This document shows positions 24,941 to 34,793 of a stretch of DNA of 64,000 nucleotides, piece by piece. The notes below the pieces were generated by a model that was given only the letters and a program-made list of their open reading frames with translations, did no database searches and was not told the origin of the DNA. Numbering within the stretch: position 1 is the first letter of the stretch; every line of letters starts with the position of its first letter. This stretch comes from JAGLON01 sp041394985. Lineage in GTDB: Bacteria > Zixibacteria > MSB-5A5 > GN15 > JAAZOE01. The position numbers were made by a program, and so were the translations under genes. The stretch is taken from positions 62,001 through 126,000 of the forward strand of contig JAWLBI010000001.1 of the NCBI GenBank assembly GCA_041394985.1, read 5' to 3'.

Positions 24941-26449
24941 ATGAATCGTTCGTCGGACAGACACTCCGCGGACTCCACATCTCTGATTACCATTTCGGAA
25001 CTGAGTAAATCGTTTCCGGGAGTACAGGCTCTAAAATCGGCGAATTTTTCGCTGGTCAAGGGAGAAATACATGCCCTTGTCGGTGAAAACGGCGCCGGTA
25101 AGAGTACGCTCATCAAGGCTTTGACCGGTGTACACGAGCGGGATGCGGGAGATATTTACCTGCGCGGCGAACCGGTGGCATTTCATTCGCCTCTCGAGGC
25201 GCAGCACGCCGGTATCGCGACGATATATCAGGAATTCACGCTCGTGCCGTCCCTGTCGGTAGCCGCAAATATATTTCTCGGACACGAATCAACGACAAGC
25301 GGCATCATCGATCATCGCGAAGAGCGCCGCCGCGCAGATATGATTTTGGAGAAACTCGGCGCGAATTTTACCGCCTCTTCCCTTGTTTCGGAATTGACGC
25401 TTGCTCAGCAGCAAATCGTGGAAATCGCCCGGGCTCTGGCTCGAGATGCCGAGGTGCTGGTAATGGACGAACCGACGGCGGCGCTGTCACCGCAGGAGGT
25501 TGCGCAATTATTCGATCTCCTGAAGGAGTTAAGCGGGCGCGGGATGGGAATCATCTTTATCAGCCACCGCCTGGATGAAATCCTCACGATGTCTCAACGC
25601 ATAACCGTGATGCGAGATGGCGTTACTCTTCCAACGCGACTAACCGAAGCCTACACACGCCATGAATTGATCGAACAGATGGTCGGACGATCGATCGAGC
25701 AGGAATATTATAAGGAAGATGTCGCAATCGGCGATGCGTGCCTTGAGGTGCAAGGTATTTCAGGCGGTATCGTACAGGATGTCTCATTCAACGTTCGAAA
25801 AGGCGAGGTGCTGGGATTGGCCGGGCTGATGGGCGCGGGCCGTACGGAAGTTGCGCGGTTAATATTCGGCGCTGACAATCGCGACTCCGGCGCAATTAGA
25901 TTGAATAATGAGCCCTTGGATATTAATTCGCCGCGGGATGCGATTTCCGGCGGTGTTTGCCTGTTGACGGAAGACCGAAAAACGCAGGGGCTGGTGTTAG
26001 GCGGTACCGTTAAGGAAAACTTTGCGCTGGCTAATCTGAAGTCCTGGTCGCGGATGGGGTGGATAGATCAAAAATCCGAGTCGGATAAATTCGCCGGTCA
26101 TGTGGATGCATTGAAAATTAAAATATCGAATGCCGACCAAAAGGCATTGGAGTTGTCAGGCGGAAATCAACAAAAGCTATTGGTCGCACGGTGGCTCGAG
26201 GCCAATACTGATGTCATCATATTCGACGAACCGACGAGGGGAATCGATGTCGGGGCGAAATACGAAATGTACGTACTTATCGGTAAGCTGGCCGCCCAGG
26301 GAAAGGCTATCATCGTCATATCATCGGAGTTGCCGGAGCTATTAGGAATCTGCGACCGGATTCTGGTTATGAAAGGTGGGCGGATATCCGGTGAAGTCGT
26401 TGATGTGAAAACCGCCACTCAGGAATCTATCATGGTGTTGGCTGTGTAA
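24941..26449 (+). CDS. Sugar ABC transporter ATP-binding protein (RbsA-like)
   Basis: Double-ATPase component of 502 residues, the normal size for RbsA/XylG/MglA. Domain 1 has Walker A GENGAGKST, a signature region around LTLAQQQ and Walker B LVMDEPTAAL. Domain 2 has the usual degenerate P-loop GLMGAGRTE, a canonical signature LSGGNQQK and Walker B IIFDEPTRGIDVG. It powers import by the adjacent permease at the cytoplasmic face of the inner membrane. The gene starts 15 bases after the binding protein and is followed closely by the permease, so the operon is tightly packed. Confidence 0.95.
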   Translation: MNRSSDRHSADSTSLITISELSKSFPGVQALKSANFSLVKGEIHALVGENGAGKSTLIKALTGVHERDAGDIYLRGEPVAFHSPLEAQHAGIATIYQEFTLVPSLSVAANIFLGHESTTSGIIDHREERRRADMILEKLGANFTASSLVSELTLAQQQIVEIARALARDAEVLVMDEPTAALSPQEVAQLFDLLKELSGRGMGIIFISHRLDEILTMSQRITVMRDGVTLPTRLTEAYTRHELIEQMVGRSIEQEYYKEDVAIGDACLEVQGISGGIVQDVSFNVRKGEVLGLAGLMGAGRTEVARLIFGADNRDSGAIRLNNEPLDINSPRDAISGGVCLLTEDRKTQGLVLGGTVKENFALANLKSWSRMGWIDQKSESDKFAGHVDALKIKISNADQKALELSGGNQQKLLVARWLEANTDVIIFDEPTRGIDVGAKYEMYVLIGKLAAQGKAIIVISSELPELLGICDRILVMKGGRISGEVVDVKTATQESIMVLAV

Positions 26450-26465
26450 CGATTCAGGATTGAAT

Positions 26466-27896
26466 GTGGAACAGACGAAAGATAAACAACCGCGAGTTAA
26501 ACAGGCGTCTCGATTAAGCCGATTGTCATCCGATTATGGCATGATTATCATACTGGCGATGCTGTGTATGTTATTTTCGGTCATGACGATTACTGAGCAG
26601 CACCCGGTCGGCCCGGATGCGGCAGAGAATATCGCCGAGCAGGTGCAAGATGAAGTTCAACAAGGGACTCGATTGCTTGTTATTACATCAACCGGTATCG
26701 ACGATGTGGCATTCGCGAAGACATTACAGCAGGATAACGCCTTGACGCAGGAGTATGAACTGACTTTTATTTCCGGTGCGCCCTCCGATATTCGATCACA
26801 TCTGACAGACATTGATTCGGCCGCGGGGCAGTATCAGTTTATTATCACGACGCATGAGTTCGCGCCGACGGTCAGCATGATTACCGCGCAGTTGCCGTTA
26901 GTAAAACAGGCCAAAGTCCTGTCACCATCACCATACAACTGGCCGACGTTTTTGATGCCCGATAATATCCGCAATGTCGCCAATCAAATAACCGTCATCG
27001 CGATAATTGCCATCGGCATGACGATGGTCATTATCACGGCCGGGATCGATTTGTCGGTCGGCAGCATCATCGCGCTGTGCGCGGTTATCGTGACCTGGAT
27101 AATCGGGCAGTTCGGCGGAGATCAGGCCTCGGCTACTACCATGATTCTGGCTGCACTGGCCGGGATACTCCTGTGTGGAGGTGTCGGAGCTTTCAGCGGC
27201 TTTATGATAACCGGTTTTCGAATACCGCCGTTTATTGCAACACTGGCGATGATGCAGGTCGCAGCCGGTGTGGCATATATCATTTCCGAGGGGAAACCGA
27301 TTTATCAATTGCCCGACAGCTATGTCACTCTCGGGCGCGGCGTCGAACCTCTGTTCCATATCCCTTATGCCGTTATCCTGATGCTGGTTTTATATGCGAT
27401 CGCGCATCTTATAATGTCTCGAACGACATTCGGCCGCTATATTTATGCAGTCGGCGGCAATGCCGAGGCGGCTCGACTGTCGGGAATTCGCGTGAAGTGG
27501 GTCTTGTTCTGGGTATATACGATTTGTGGTATGCTGGCAGGGCTCGGCGGAGTCCTCATGTCGTCGCAGTTAAAGAGCGGCGCTCCGACATATGGTATAA
27601 CGTATGAATTGTATGTCATTGCGGCGGTGGTCGTGGGCGGCACGAGTCTGATGGGCGGCGAGGGGCGCATACTGGGAACGCTTATCGGCGCATTTATTAT
27701 CGCGGTGATACAGAACGGCATGAACCTCGTGAATGTCGAGAGTTACACGCAAAAAGTCGTGCTCGGACTGGTTATCCTCGCGGCAGTACTGATCGACCGG
27801 TTGAAGCAGCGAAAATATAAATTGAGAAGTATTCTGCGTCTGACGCAAAAGACGCATGGCAATACAAACGGTGCACAGAAGGGCGAAGGAGAATAA
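26466..27896 (+). CDS. Sugar ABC transporter permease with extracytoplasmic insert
   Basis: RbsC-like inner-membrane permease of 476 residues. The GTG start has an AGGA ribosome binding site; a TTG two codons upstream is the alternative. The core (from about residue 165) has the family motifs GMTMVIITAGIDLSVGSI, YAVGGNAEAARLSGI and VVVGGTSLMGGEGRI. Most RbsC homologues are about 320 residues; this one has an extra 125 or so between TM1 (about 23-40) and TM2, predicted outside the cytoplasm. That insert contains alternating strands and helices (TRLLVITSTGIDD, YELTFISG, YQFIITTHEF). Its role is unknown. The stop codon overlaps the next start. Confidence 0.9.
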   Translation: MEQTKDKQPRVKQASRLSRLSSDYGMIIILAMLCMLFSVMTITEQHPVGPDAAENIAEQVQDEVQQGTRLLVITSTGIDDVAFAKTLQQDNALTQEYELTFISGAPSDIRSHLTDIDSAAGQYQFIITTHEFAPTVSMITAQLPLVKQAKVLSPSPYNWPTFLMPDNIRNVANQITVIAIIAIGMTMVIITAGIDLSVGSIIALCAVIVTWIIGQFGGDQASATTMILAALAGILLCGGVGAFSGFMITGFRIPPFIATLAMMQVAAGVAYIISEGKPIYQLPDSYVTLGRGVEPLFHIPYAVILMLVLYAIAHLIMSRTTFGRYIYAVGGNAEAARLSGIRVKWVLFWVYTICGMLAGLGGVLMSSQLKSGAPTYGITYELYVIAAVVVGGTSLMGGEGRILGTLIGAFIIAVIQNGMNLVNVESYTQKVVLGLVILAAVLIDRLKQRKYKLRSILRLTQKTHGNTNGAQKGEGE

Positions 27897-30800
27897 TGAT
27901 GCGAACAACTTTGATGATCACAGCATGCCTGTTCATCCTCATGGTCATGCCGATTGCGGCGCAATCGACCGAGGATTCGACGCAGGCAACGGCAGGAAAA
28001 CTGCTCGTCGTGGGAACGGCGCATCTCGATACACAATGGCGCTGGACGGTGAAGGAGAGTATCGAGGAGTACATTCCCGACACATTCCGTCGAAACATGA
28101 AGCTGATGGATATTTATCCTGATTATGTGTTCAGCTTCGAGGGTGCGTTCCGGTATATGCTGATGGATGAGTATTATCCGGATGAATTCGCCAAAGTCCG
28201 GCCGTACATCGAATCCGGCCAGTGGCGCGTAACAGGAAGCTGGGTTGATGCGGTAGACGTGAATATCCCTTCGTTTGAGTCGCTCGTGCGCCACACGCTG
28301 TATGGTAACGGCTACTTCAAGAAGGAATTCGGCAAATCAAGCCGCGATATCTTTTTGCCCGACTGTTTCGGATTCGGTTATGCCATGCCGTCGATTGCCT
28401 GGCATTGCGGATTGGAGAGCTTCTCGACGCAAAAATTGACCTGGGGTTCCTGGGTCGGTACCCCGTTCGATATCGGCATCTGGAAAGGTATTGACGGATC
28501 ATCAATTGTTTGCGCTATCAATCCCGGCTCATATGGATCGGAGATTAAGGATGACCTGAGCCGCGACACGACCTGGATTAAGGCGGCGAAGAAGCTGGGC
28601 GATGAAACCGGTCTGTATGCGGCATATAAGTATTTCGGCACCGGAGATACGGGTGGATCGCCGGATTCGGCCTCGGTTGCGTGGCTGGATAAGTCCATCA
28701 AGAGCGATGGGCCGCTGCAAGTCGTCAGTGCCGGCGCCGACGATGTTGTCGATCTGGTTAAAAGTATCGACCGGGATAAATTACCGGTATATGACGGCGA
28801 GCTCATCATGACCCGCCATGGCAGCGGTTGCTATACCAGTCAGGCGGCGATGAAGCGCTGGAATCGTAAGAATGAGCAATTGGCCGATGCGGCCGAGCGG
28901 GCGGCGGTGATATCGAATCTGTACGGCGGGCAATCATATCCGCATGACATGCTGCGCAATACCTGGATTCGCTTTATCTGGCATCAGTTCCACGATGATT
29001 TGACGGGAACGAGTATTCCTGAGGCATATGAGTATTCATGGAGCGATGAAATTCTCTGCCTGAACCGCTTTGCCTCGATTCTGGAAAATGCCGTGCAGAC
29101 ATCGGCCGGGATATTGGACACCCGCGTCAAGGGTGTACCGCTCGTCGTGTACAATCCTCTGGCTATTCAGCGTGAGGATATCGTCGAGGCGACGGTCAAG
29201 ATTCCCGGAGTCAAGGATAAATATATCCGAGCATTTTACGGTAATAATGAAGTCTTGTGCGATGTCGTTGAGGCATACAAGGATTCGGTGCGGATTCGCT
29301 TTAGCGCGGATGTCCCGCCGATCGGATATGCCGTTTATGATATTCGGACTTCAGATAAGCCATGCCGGCTCACATCGGAGTTGTCCGTTTCCACTAATCG
29401 ATTGGAGAATGCCAAATATATCGTCCTGATTAACAGCAAAGGCGAGGTGTCATCGATATTCGATAAGGCAGAATCAAAGGAATTATTGGCGGCGCCTCTG
29501 CGCTATGAAATTCTGGAAGACACGCCGAATCGCTGGCCGGCCTGGGAAGTCGATTTCGACGATATCATGGCCGATCCGCTGGATGTCTTTGTCGGAGCAC
29601 CGGAAATACAGATTGTCGAAAATGGAGTGACAACTGTTGCGGTACAGGTAACGCAGAAGACGGAAAATTCTGTTTTGAAAACGATTATTCGCCTCGCAGC
29701 AGGTGGTGATCGGGTTGAATTCGAAACTGATATTGACTGGTATGAGCGCGAAAAGATGCTCAAGGTGGCACTTACGGCAGCTACTCCAAATGAAAATGCG
29801 ACTTACGATATCGGCCTCGGCGCAATCGAGCGCGGAGTGAATTTCGATAAGCGCTATGAAGTTCCCGGCCAGCAGTGGGCCGACTTGACTGCGGCGGACA
29901 AATCCTATGGTGTGGCGCTGTTGAATGACTGCCGCTACGGTTGGGATCACCCAACAGAAAATAAACTACGACTAACGCTGATTCACACGCCGGGAATCGC
30001 CGAGGGCTGGGACTGGGTCGGCGATGAGCGCTCGCAGGATAATGGCCATCATACATTGACCTATGCGGTGCAGGGACACAAGGGCGACTGGCGCGACGGA
30101 AATGTCATCCAACAGGCGGCTCGGTTAAATCAGCCGTTGACGGCGTACCAGACTTCGGTGCACAAGGGATTGCTCGATACACAAACGTATTCGCTGATAG
30201 AACCACTCGGCAATTCTGCCGTCATGATTAGTGCGGTGAAGATGGCCGAGGCAAGTGATGAGATTATCGTTCGCGTGCGCGAATTGCACGGTGAGGTACA
30301 GGATAACGTGATAATCGCATTTGATCGCCCGGTCGTGTCGGCTCGTGAAGTGAACGGACAGGAGGAGGAAATCGGTGCGGCAGAAGTAAAAGACGGTAGC
30401 CTGCATTTCTCCCTCACGCCGTTCCAGCCGAAGGCATTTGCGGTGACACTGGAATCACCGGCACCATTGTTGAAATCGCTCGAGTCAAAACCGCTGGCGC
30501 TCGATTACAACATCGACGGTATCAGTACGGACGCCAATCGCTGCGATGGCGATTTCGACGGTCACGGCAACACGCTGTCCGGTGATTTGATTTCCGAGAA
30601 GATGAAATATCTGGATATTCCGTTCGTGTTCGGCCCGAAAGATGATGGACAATTGAATGCCGTGAAGTGCGCCGGGCAGACAGTTGCACTCGATAAAGGC
30701 AAATTCAATCACTTGTACCTGCTGGCAGCATCGGTCGATGGTCCGGCGACTGTGACATTTACGGTCGATAAAAAACCGTTCGAGATCAACCTGCAGGATT

Positions 30801-31807
30801 ATGCCGAGCCGATCGGTCGCTGGAACAGCCGCATGTCGGACGGCGAGATGGTGGATTCGCCGGAGAGCATCTGCCCGGCCTATATCAATCGCCTGCCGGT
30901 CGCTTGGTATGGATCGCATCGCCATACTGCCGAGTGTGAAAACGATATCTATCGATTCTCATACTTATTCCTGATTGATCTGGCGATTCCCGAGCGTGCG
31001 AAGACAGTGACTCTGCCGAACAATGATCGCATTCGCGTAATGGCGGCAACACAGGTGGCGACTCCGTTTGCGCCGACGCTGCCGGCCCAGCCCCTTTATG
31101 ATGAAACGCACAATTCCATCGTGCGCATTGCGGCCGACAGTAGTTCCTTCGCGGGCATGTCGAAAATTCGCCTGACCAGCCCGATTCCGGCCTCGACCAT
31201 TTACTATACTCTGGATGGATCGAAGCCGACGGCATCATCCGCGCTGTACAGTGATCCGATTACGGTAAATAGCACGACGACGATTAACGCACGAGCCATC
31301 GCGGCCAATTATAACAACGACTATATGGCCAGTAAGACGGTCTACAAAATCGGCCTGCGCGATGCGGTCGAGGTCGGTGACCTCGTCAACGGATTGGCGT
31401 GCAACTATTATGAGACTGAATGGGAGAAGATGCCCGATTTCGATTCGGCGGAAGTCATTTCGTCCTTTATTGCCGAGACGGTGAATATTCCTGAGACGGC
31501 TCGCGATGAGGACTACGGGCTGACTTTCGAGGGGTACCTCTTTGTACCGGCTGACGGCGTCTATGCCCTGTCGATAAATTCGGACGACGGAAGTCGACTA
31601 ATCGTGTCCGACACTCTGCTGGTTGACAATGATGGTCTACACGGCGACTATGAAATGACCGGTATAATCGGCCTCAAGGCCGGGTATCACAAATACATCG
31701 CCCAGATGTTCCAGTGCAAAGGCGGTGAGGCGCTGGGGGCATCGATCGAGGGACCGACGCTGGAGAAGCAAAACATCCCTGCGAATCTGTTCTTTCATAA
31801 AAAGTAA
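27896..31807 (+). CDS. Secreted GH38 alpha-mannosidase, multidomain
   Basis: Exported glycoside hydrolase of 1303 residues; signal peptide about 1-22; GGAG ribosome binding site; start overlaps the permease stop by one base. The GH38 catalytic region opens with zinc ligands H43 and D45 in AHLDTQW, has nucleophile candidate D156 in LPDCFGFG, and the later HQFHDDLTGTS motif. Middle and C-terminal GH38 beta domains follow. A chitobiase/hexosaminidase C-terminal domain lies near 1085-1155 (TIYYTLDGSKPT) and a PA14-like domain near 1170-1303 (SINSDDGSRLIV). It should trim alpha-mannosides outside the cytoplasm and feed the importer encoded upstream. The final PA14-like part may bind glycan. Confidence 0.92.
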   Translation: MMRTTLMITACLFILMVMPIAAQSTEDSTQATAGKLLVVGTAHLDTQWRWTVKESIEEYIPDTFRRNMKLMDIYPDYVFSFEGAFRYMLMDEYYPDEFAKVRPYIESGQWRVTGSWVDAVDVNIPSFESLVRHTLYGNGYFKKEFGKSSRDIFLPDCFGFGYAMPSIAWHCGLESFSTQKLTWGSWVGTPFDIGIWKGIDGSSIVCAINPGSYGSEIKDDLSRDTTWIKAAKKLGDETGLYAAYKYFGTGDTGGSPDSASVAWLDKSIKSDGPLQVVSAGADDVVDLVKSIDRDKLPVYDGELIMTRHGSGCYTSQAAMKRWNRKNEQLADAAERAAVISNLYGGQSYPHDMLRNTWIRFIWHQFHDDLTGTSIPEAYEYSWSDEILCLNRFASILENAVQTSAGILDTRVKGVPLVVYNPLAIQREDIVEATVKIPGVKDKYIRAFYGNNEVLCDVVEAYKDSVRIRFSADVPPIGYAVYDIRTSDKPCRLTSELSVSTNRLENAKYIVLINSKGEVSSIFDKAESKELLAAPLRYEILEDTPNRWPAWEVDFDDIMADPLDVFVGAPEIQIVENGVTTVAVQVTQKTENSVLKTIIRLAAGGDRVEFETDIDWYEREKMLKVALTAATPNENATYDIGLGAIERGVNFDKRYEVPGQQWADLTAADKSYGVALLNDCRYGWDHPTENKLRLTLIHTPGIAEGWDWVGDERSQDNGHHTLTYAVQGHKGDWRDGNVIQQAARLNQPLTAYQTSVHKGLLDTQTYSLIEPLGNSAVMISAVKMAEASDEIIVRVRELHGEVQDNVIIAFDRPVVSAREVNGQEEEIGAAEVKDGSLHFSLTPFQPKAFAVTLESPAPLLKSLESKPLALDYNIDGISTDANRCDGDFDGHGNTLSGDLISEKMKYLDIPFVFGPKDDGQLNAVKCAGQTVALDKGKFNHLYLLAASVDGPATVTFTVDKKPFEINLQDYAEPIGRWNSRMSDGEMVDSPESICPAYINRLPVAWYGSHRHTAECENDIYRFSYLFLIDLAIPERAKTVTLPNNDRIRVMAATQVATPFAPTLPAQPLYDETHNSIVRIAADSSSFAGMSKIRLTSPIPASTIYYTLDGSKPTASSALYSDPITVNSTTTINARAIAANYNNDYMASKTVYKIGLRDAVEVGDLVNGLACNYYETEWEKMPDFDSAEVISSFIAETVNIPETARDEDYGLTFEGYLFVPADGVYALSINSDDGSRLIVSDTLLVDNDGLHGDYEMTGIIGLKAGYHKYIAQMFQCKGGEALGASIEGPTLEKQNIPANLFFHKK

Positions 31808-31834
31808 CGATTCGCTTCGATAGGAAAGCAACAC

Positions 31835-31870
31835 AAGCCGCCTCGTGATTTCATCCGAGGCGGCTTTTTT
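31835..31870 (+). terminator. Terminator of the mannosidase operon
   Basis: An 11-bp perfect stem AAGCCGCCTCG/CGAGGCGGCTT with a 10-base loop is followed by TTTTCG. It lies 28 bases after the mannosidase stop and is a classical intrinsic terminator. Confidence 0.92.
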
Positions 31871-32007
31871 CGTTCCTTTTCTGCCATAAATAACGCTCAT
31901 AATTTTCAATAGAAAAAACTGCAGTGGAATAGTATCTTAGAGTGCGATTGTACGATAGTATTTCATGTACTTGACTGCGATTTTTGATAGTGAAATGGGA
32001 GTTTCCA

Positions 32008-33675
32008 ATGAGCATCGGTCGTCTGATAATAATCTTATGCCTATTTATACTGTGTACCGGTTCGGCGCTGTGCGATTCATCGGGTGAGATTCGCGAGAGA
32101 ATTCGCTTGAGAATCGAGGCAGCAGGTATTCCGCCATCTCTGCAGGTCGGCGAGGAATCGATATATGCATCAATTGTCCTTCCGATATTTTATGAGCGTC
32201 GCGCCTATGAACCGGCCTGGATCAAAAATAACAAACCTGCGCCGATAGTTAAAGACTTGTTACATGTACTGCAGTCGGCATCCAAACAAGGTCTGCGCGC
32301 ATCCGATTATCACGTACGCAGAATCGAATCCGTTTTCAAGCAGACTGAGTCGGGCGGTTCTATCGGTTCGCAAAATAATCCGACGCAACTGGTTGATTTG
32401 GAGCTTCTTTGCACCGATGCATTCCTCATATTCGGCGCTCACCTGTTAAAGGGTCGTGTCGATCCGATTACGATCGATGCCGAATGGCATGCCAATTTAC
32501 GAGAAGTCGACATGGCGGGTGTACTTCAAACCGCCGTCACCAATCAAGCCGTCGATAGTGTCCTCCAGTCTCTGCTTCCTCCGCAAAAGGGATATGATCG
32601 CCTCATGCAGGCATTGGAGCGGTATCGCATAATTGAAAAAGCCGGCGGATGGGAAAACATTCCGGATGGCCCGGGATTGAGCAAAGGAAAATCGGACAAT
32701 CGGGTGGCCGATTTGAGAGAGAGGCTGTATCTGACCGGAGATTTGGCGGACACGACCGGCGCAGACGAAACAGTCTTCGATAGTATTCTGGAAACGGCGG
32801 TCATATCTTTCCAGTTACGGCATGGACTGACAGCAGATGGAAAAGCCGGGCCGGCGACAATTGCTGCGTTGAATGTTCCGGTTAGGAGCCGTATTCAGCA
32901 AATTATTGCCAACCTGGAACGATGGCGATGGTTGCCTCAGGAACTGGGAAAGCGGAATGTCATTGTTAATATCGCCAATTTTGAACTTGATTTGAACTAT
33001 GAGGAATCGACGCTGGTGTCAATGCGGGTTATCGTCGGAAAGGCCTACCGACGAACACCGGTTTTCAGTGATTATATTACTTATATGGTCCTTAATCCGA
33101 CCTGGAATGTCCCTCGATCGATTGCCCTCGCCGATATCCTTCCGATGGTAAAAAAGGATGTTAACTATCTTGCCGAAAACGACTTCGAATTACTATCCGA
33201 TCTTCAGGGCAGGGTGGAAGTCATTGATCCGATGACGGTCGACTGGAGCGCCATTACGACGGAGAATTTCCCTTATCGACTTCGCCAGAAACCGGGAAGT
33301 AAAAATAATCTGGGAAGAATAAAATTCATGTTTCCGAATCAGTTCAACGTATATCTCCACGACACACCGGCGAAGGGATTGTTTTCCAGGGAAAGACGGA
33401 ATTTTAGTTCAGGGTGTATCAGAATAGAAAAACCTGCGCAATTGGCCGAGTTTTTATTATTGAGTGATTCGAGCTGGACAATGAAACGCCTCGAATCTCA
33501 ATTGGCTGCCGGTAATGAACAGACGGTGGCATTAAAAAAGCCGGTGCCGGTGCATATTCTATATTGGACGGCCTGGGCGGCTGCGGACGGGACTGTGCAT
33601 TTTCGGGAAGACCTCTATCACCGCGACACGCGATTAATTCGCGCCATATTTGAACAGCCGGATGGAGACGATTAA
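32008..33675 (+). CDS. L,D-transpeptidase (YcbB-type)
   Basis: Periplasmic cell-wall enzyme of 555 residues. The chosen ATG has a GGGAG ribosome binding site and gives a good signal peptide (about 1-22). The N-terminal scaffold domain is followed by a PG_binding_1 domain (VISFQLRHGLTADGKAG) and the NLERWRWLP linker typical of YcbB/LdtD. The YkuD catalytic domain has H451 in HDTP and nucleophile C470 in SSGCIRI. It would form 3-3 peptide crosslinks or attach proteins to peptidoglycan. The gene directly abuts an M15 peptidase gene. Confidence 0.93.
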   Translation: MSIGRLIIILCLFILCTGSALCDSSGEIRERIRLRIEAAGIPPSLQVGEESIYASIVLPIFYERRAYEPAWIKNNKPAPIVKDLLHVLQSASKQGLRASDYHVRRIESVFKQTESGGSIGSQNNPTQLVDLELLCTDAFLIFGAHLLKGRVDPITIDAEWHANLREVDMAGVLQTAVTNQAVDSVLQSLLPPQKGYDRLMQALERYRIIEKAGGWENIPDGPGLSKGKSDNRVADLRERLYLTGDLADTTGADETVFDSILETAVISFQLRHGLTADGKAGPATIAALNVPVRSRIQQIIANLERWRWLPQELGKRNVIVNIANFELDLNYEESTLVSMRVIVGKAYRRTPVFSDYITYMVLNPTWNVPRSIALADILPMVKKDVNYLAENDFELLSDLQGRVEVIDPMTVDWSAITTENFPYRLRQKPGSKNNLGRIKFMFPNQFNVYLHDTPAKGLFSRERRNFSSGCIRIEKPAQLAEFLLLSDSSWTMKRLESQLAAGNEQTVALKKPVPVHILYWTAWAAADGTVHFREDLYHRDTRLIRAIFEQPDGDD

Positions 33676-34668
33676 ATGAATGGCTTTGTTATTAGATTCA
33701 TCCTTCTGGTAATGGCTGTTCAATGTATGGCTATTGGTTTTGCGTTTTCAGTGGATCAGTCACTAATAGATTCGGGCAGCGTACGATTTCAGGAAAACAA
33801 GGTCGGTTTCAGTATCAGCGCTCGTGGGCATGTGACCAATTTAAAATTATTCAGTGTCTTCGCATTGCCAAACGAATCGCTCTTTGTTTCGTGCGCATCG
33901 TGCGATGAAGGCACCGGAATTCGAGTTGCGGCAGACGACAATGTCCCGGCGCTGACAGCCGTCGGTTGGCGCTGGATTGCCCCGAGCCAACCAGGCATTC
34001 ATGATCTCATCGTTACAGCTGACTATTCGGCCGATACCATGTGTCTGCGGATTTTCGTCCTGCACCCGTTCAGCGAAGTAAAAAACGGCACACTCAACGG
34101 GTACCGTATCGGGCAATACCCCAAGAAACCATACAAGGGGTTGCCTCAGTACAACCCTCCTCGCGGATTTGTCGAGGTAACCGAGGAAAACGCGGACATC
34201 CTGCTTACGCCACATTTTCGTCTCAGGCAGTTTCTTTGTAAACAAGACGGCGAATATCCGAAGTATGTTGTATTGCGATCTCTTCTGCTTCTGAAACTGG
34301 AATACATATTAGAGAAGGTCAATCAGGCCGGATATCGGTGTGATACATTCGGTATTCTCAGCGGATATCGAACTCCCTGGTACAATAAGGCTATCGGTAA
34401 TGTCAAGTACAGCCGCCATCAATGGGGCGGCGCCGTTGATTTTTATATCGATGAAAATCCGGTCGACAGCATGATGGATGATCTCAACCGGGACGGCAAA
34501 ATCAATTGGAAAGACGCTGCCCTCCTCTATGATATAGTCGACGATATGTATGGGACCGAGCCATACGAACGATTTATCGGAGGACTTGGGCGATATCGCA
34601 AAACAGAGAAACACGGTCCGTTTGTTCACGTGGATGTACGCGGGTTTCGCGCCCGTTGGGGAGATTAA
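33676..34668 (+). CDS. M15-family D-Ala peptidase-like protein
   Basis: Exported metallopeptidase of 330 residues; signal peptide about 1-25. The C-terminal domain is a peptidase M15A/M15_3 type: SGYRTPWYN, zinc ligands H248 and D255 in SRHQWGGAVDF, and H318 in HVDVRG. The N-terminal half is probably a beta domain. M15 enzymes cleave D-alanyl peptide ends or bridges in peptidoglycan. The start codon follows the transpeptidase stop directly, so translation may be coupled, and the two enzymes likely remodel the same substrate. The first 200 residues lack a recognised family. Confidence 0.85.
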   Translation: MNGFVIRFILLVMAVQCMAIGFAFSVDQSLIDSGSVRFQENKVGFSISARGHVTNLKLFSVFALPNESLFVSCASCDEGTGIRVAADDNVPALTAVGWRWIAPSQPGIHDLIVTADYSADTMCLRIFVLHPFSEVKNGTLNGYRIGQYPKKPYKGLPQYNPPRGFVEVTEENADILLTPHFRLRQFLCKQDGEYPKYVVLRSLLLLKLEYILEKVNQAGYRCDTFGILSGYRTPWYNKAIGNVKYSRHQWGGAVDFYIDENPVDSMMDDLNRDGKINWKDAALLYDIVDDMYGTEPYERFIGGLGRYRKTEKHGPFVHVDVRGFRARWGD

Positions 34669-34793
34669 TGGCTATCAGGTTAAAGTGATCGTCACCCAAT
34701 CATTTTTTCACCGTAAAATACTAAACGGTTGCCGATAGCACGGAAATATCATAGTATTGATAATCGGATTAACCCTGTTGAGAGACGTGCGAG

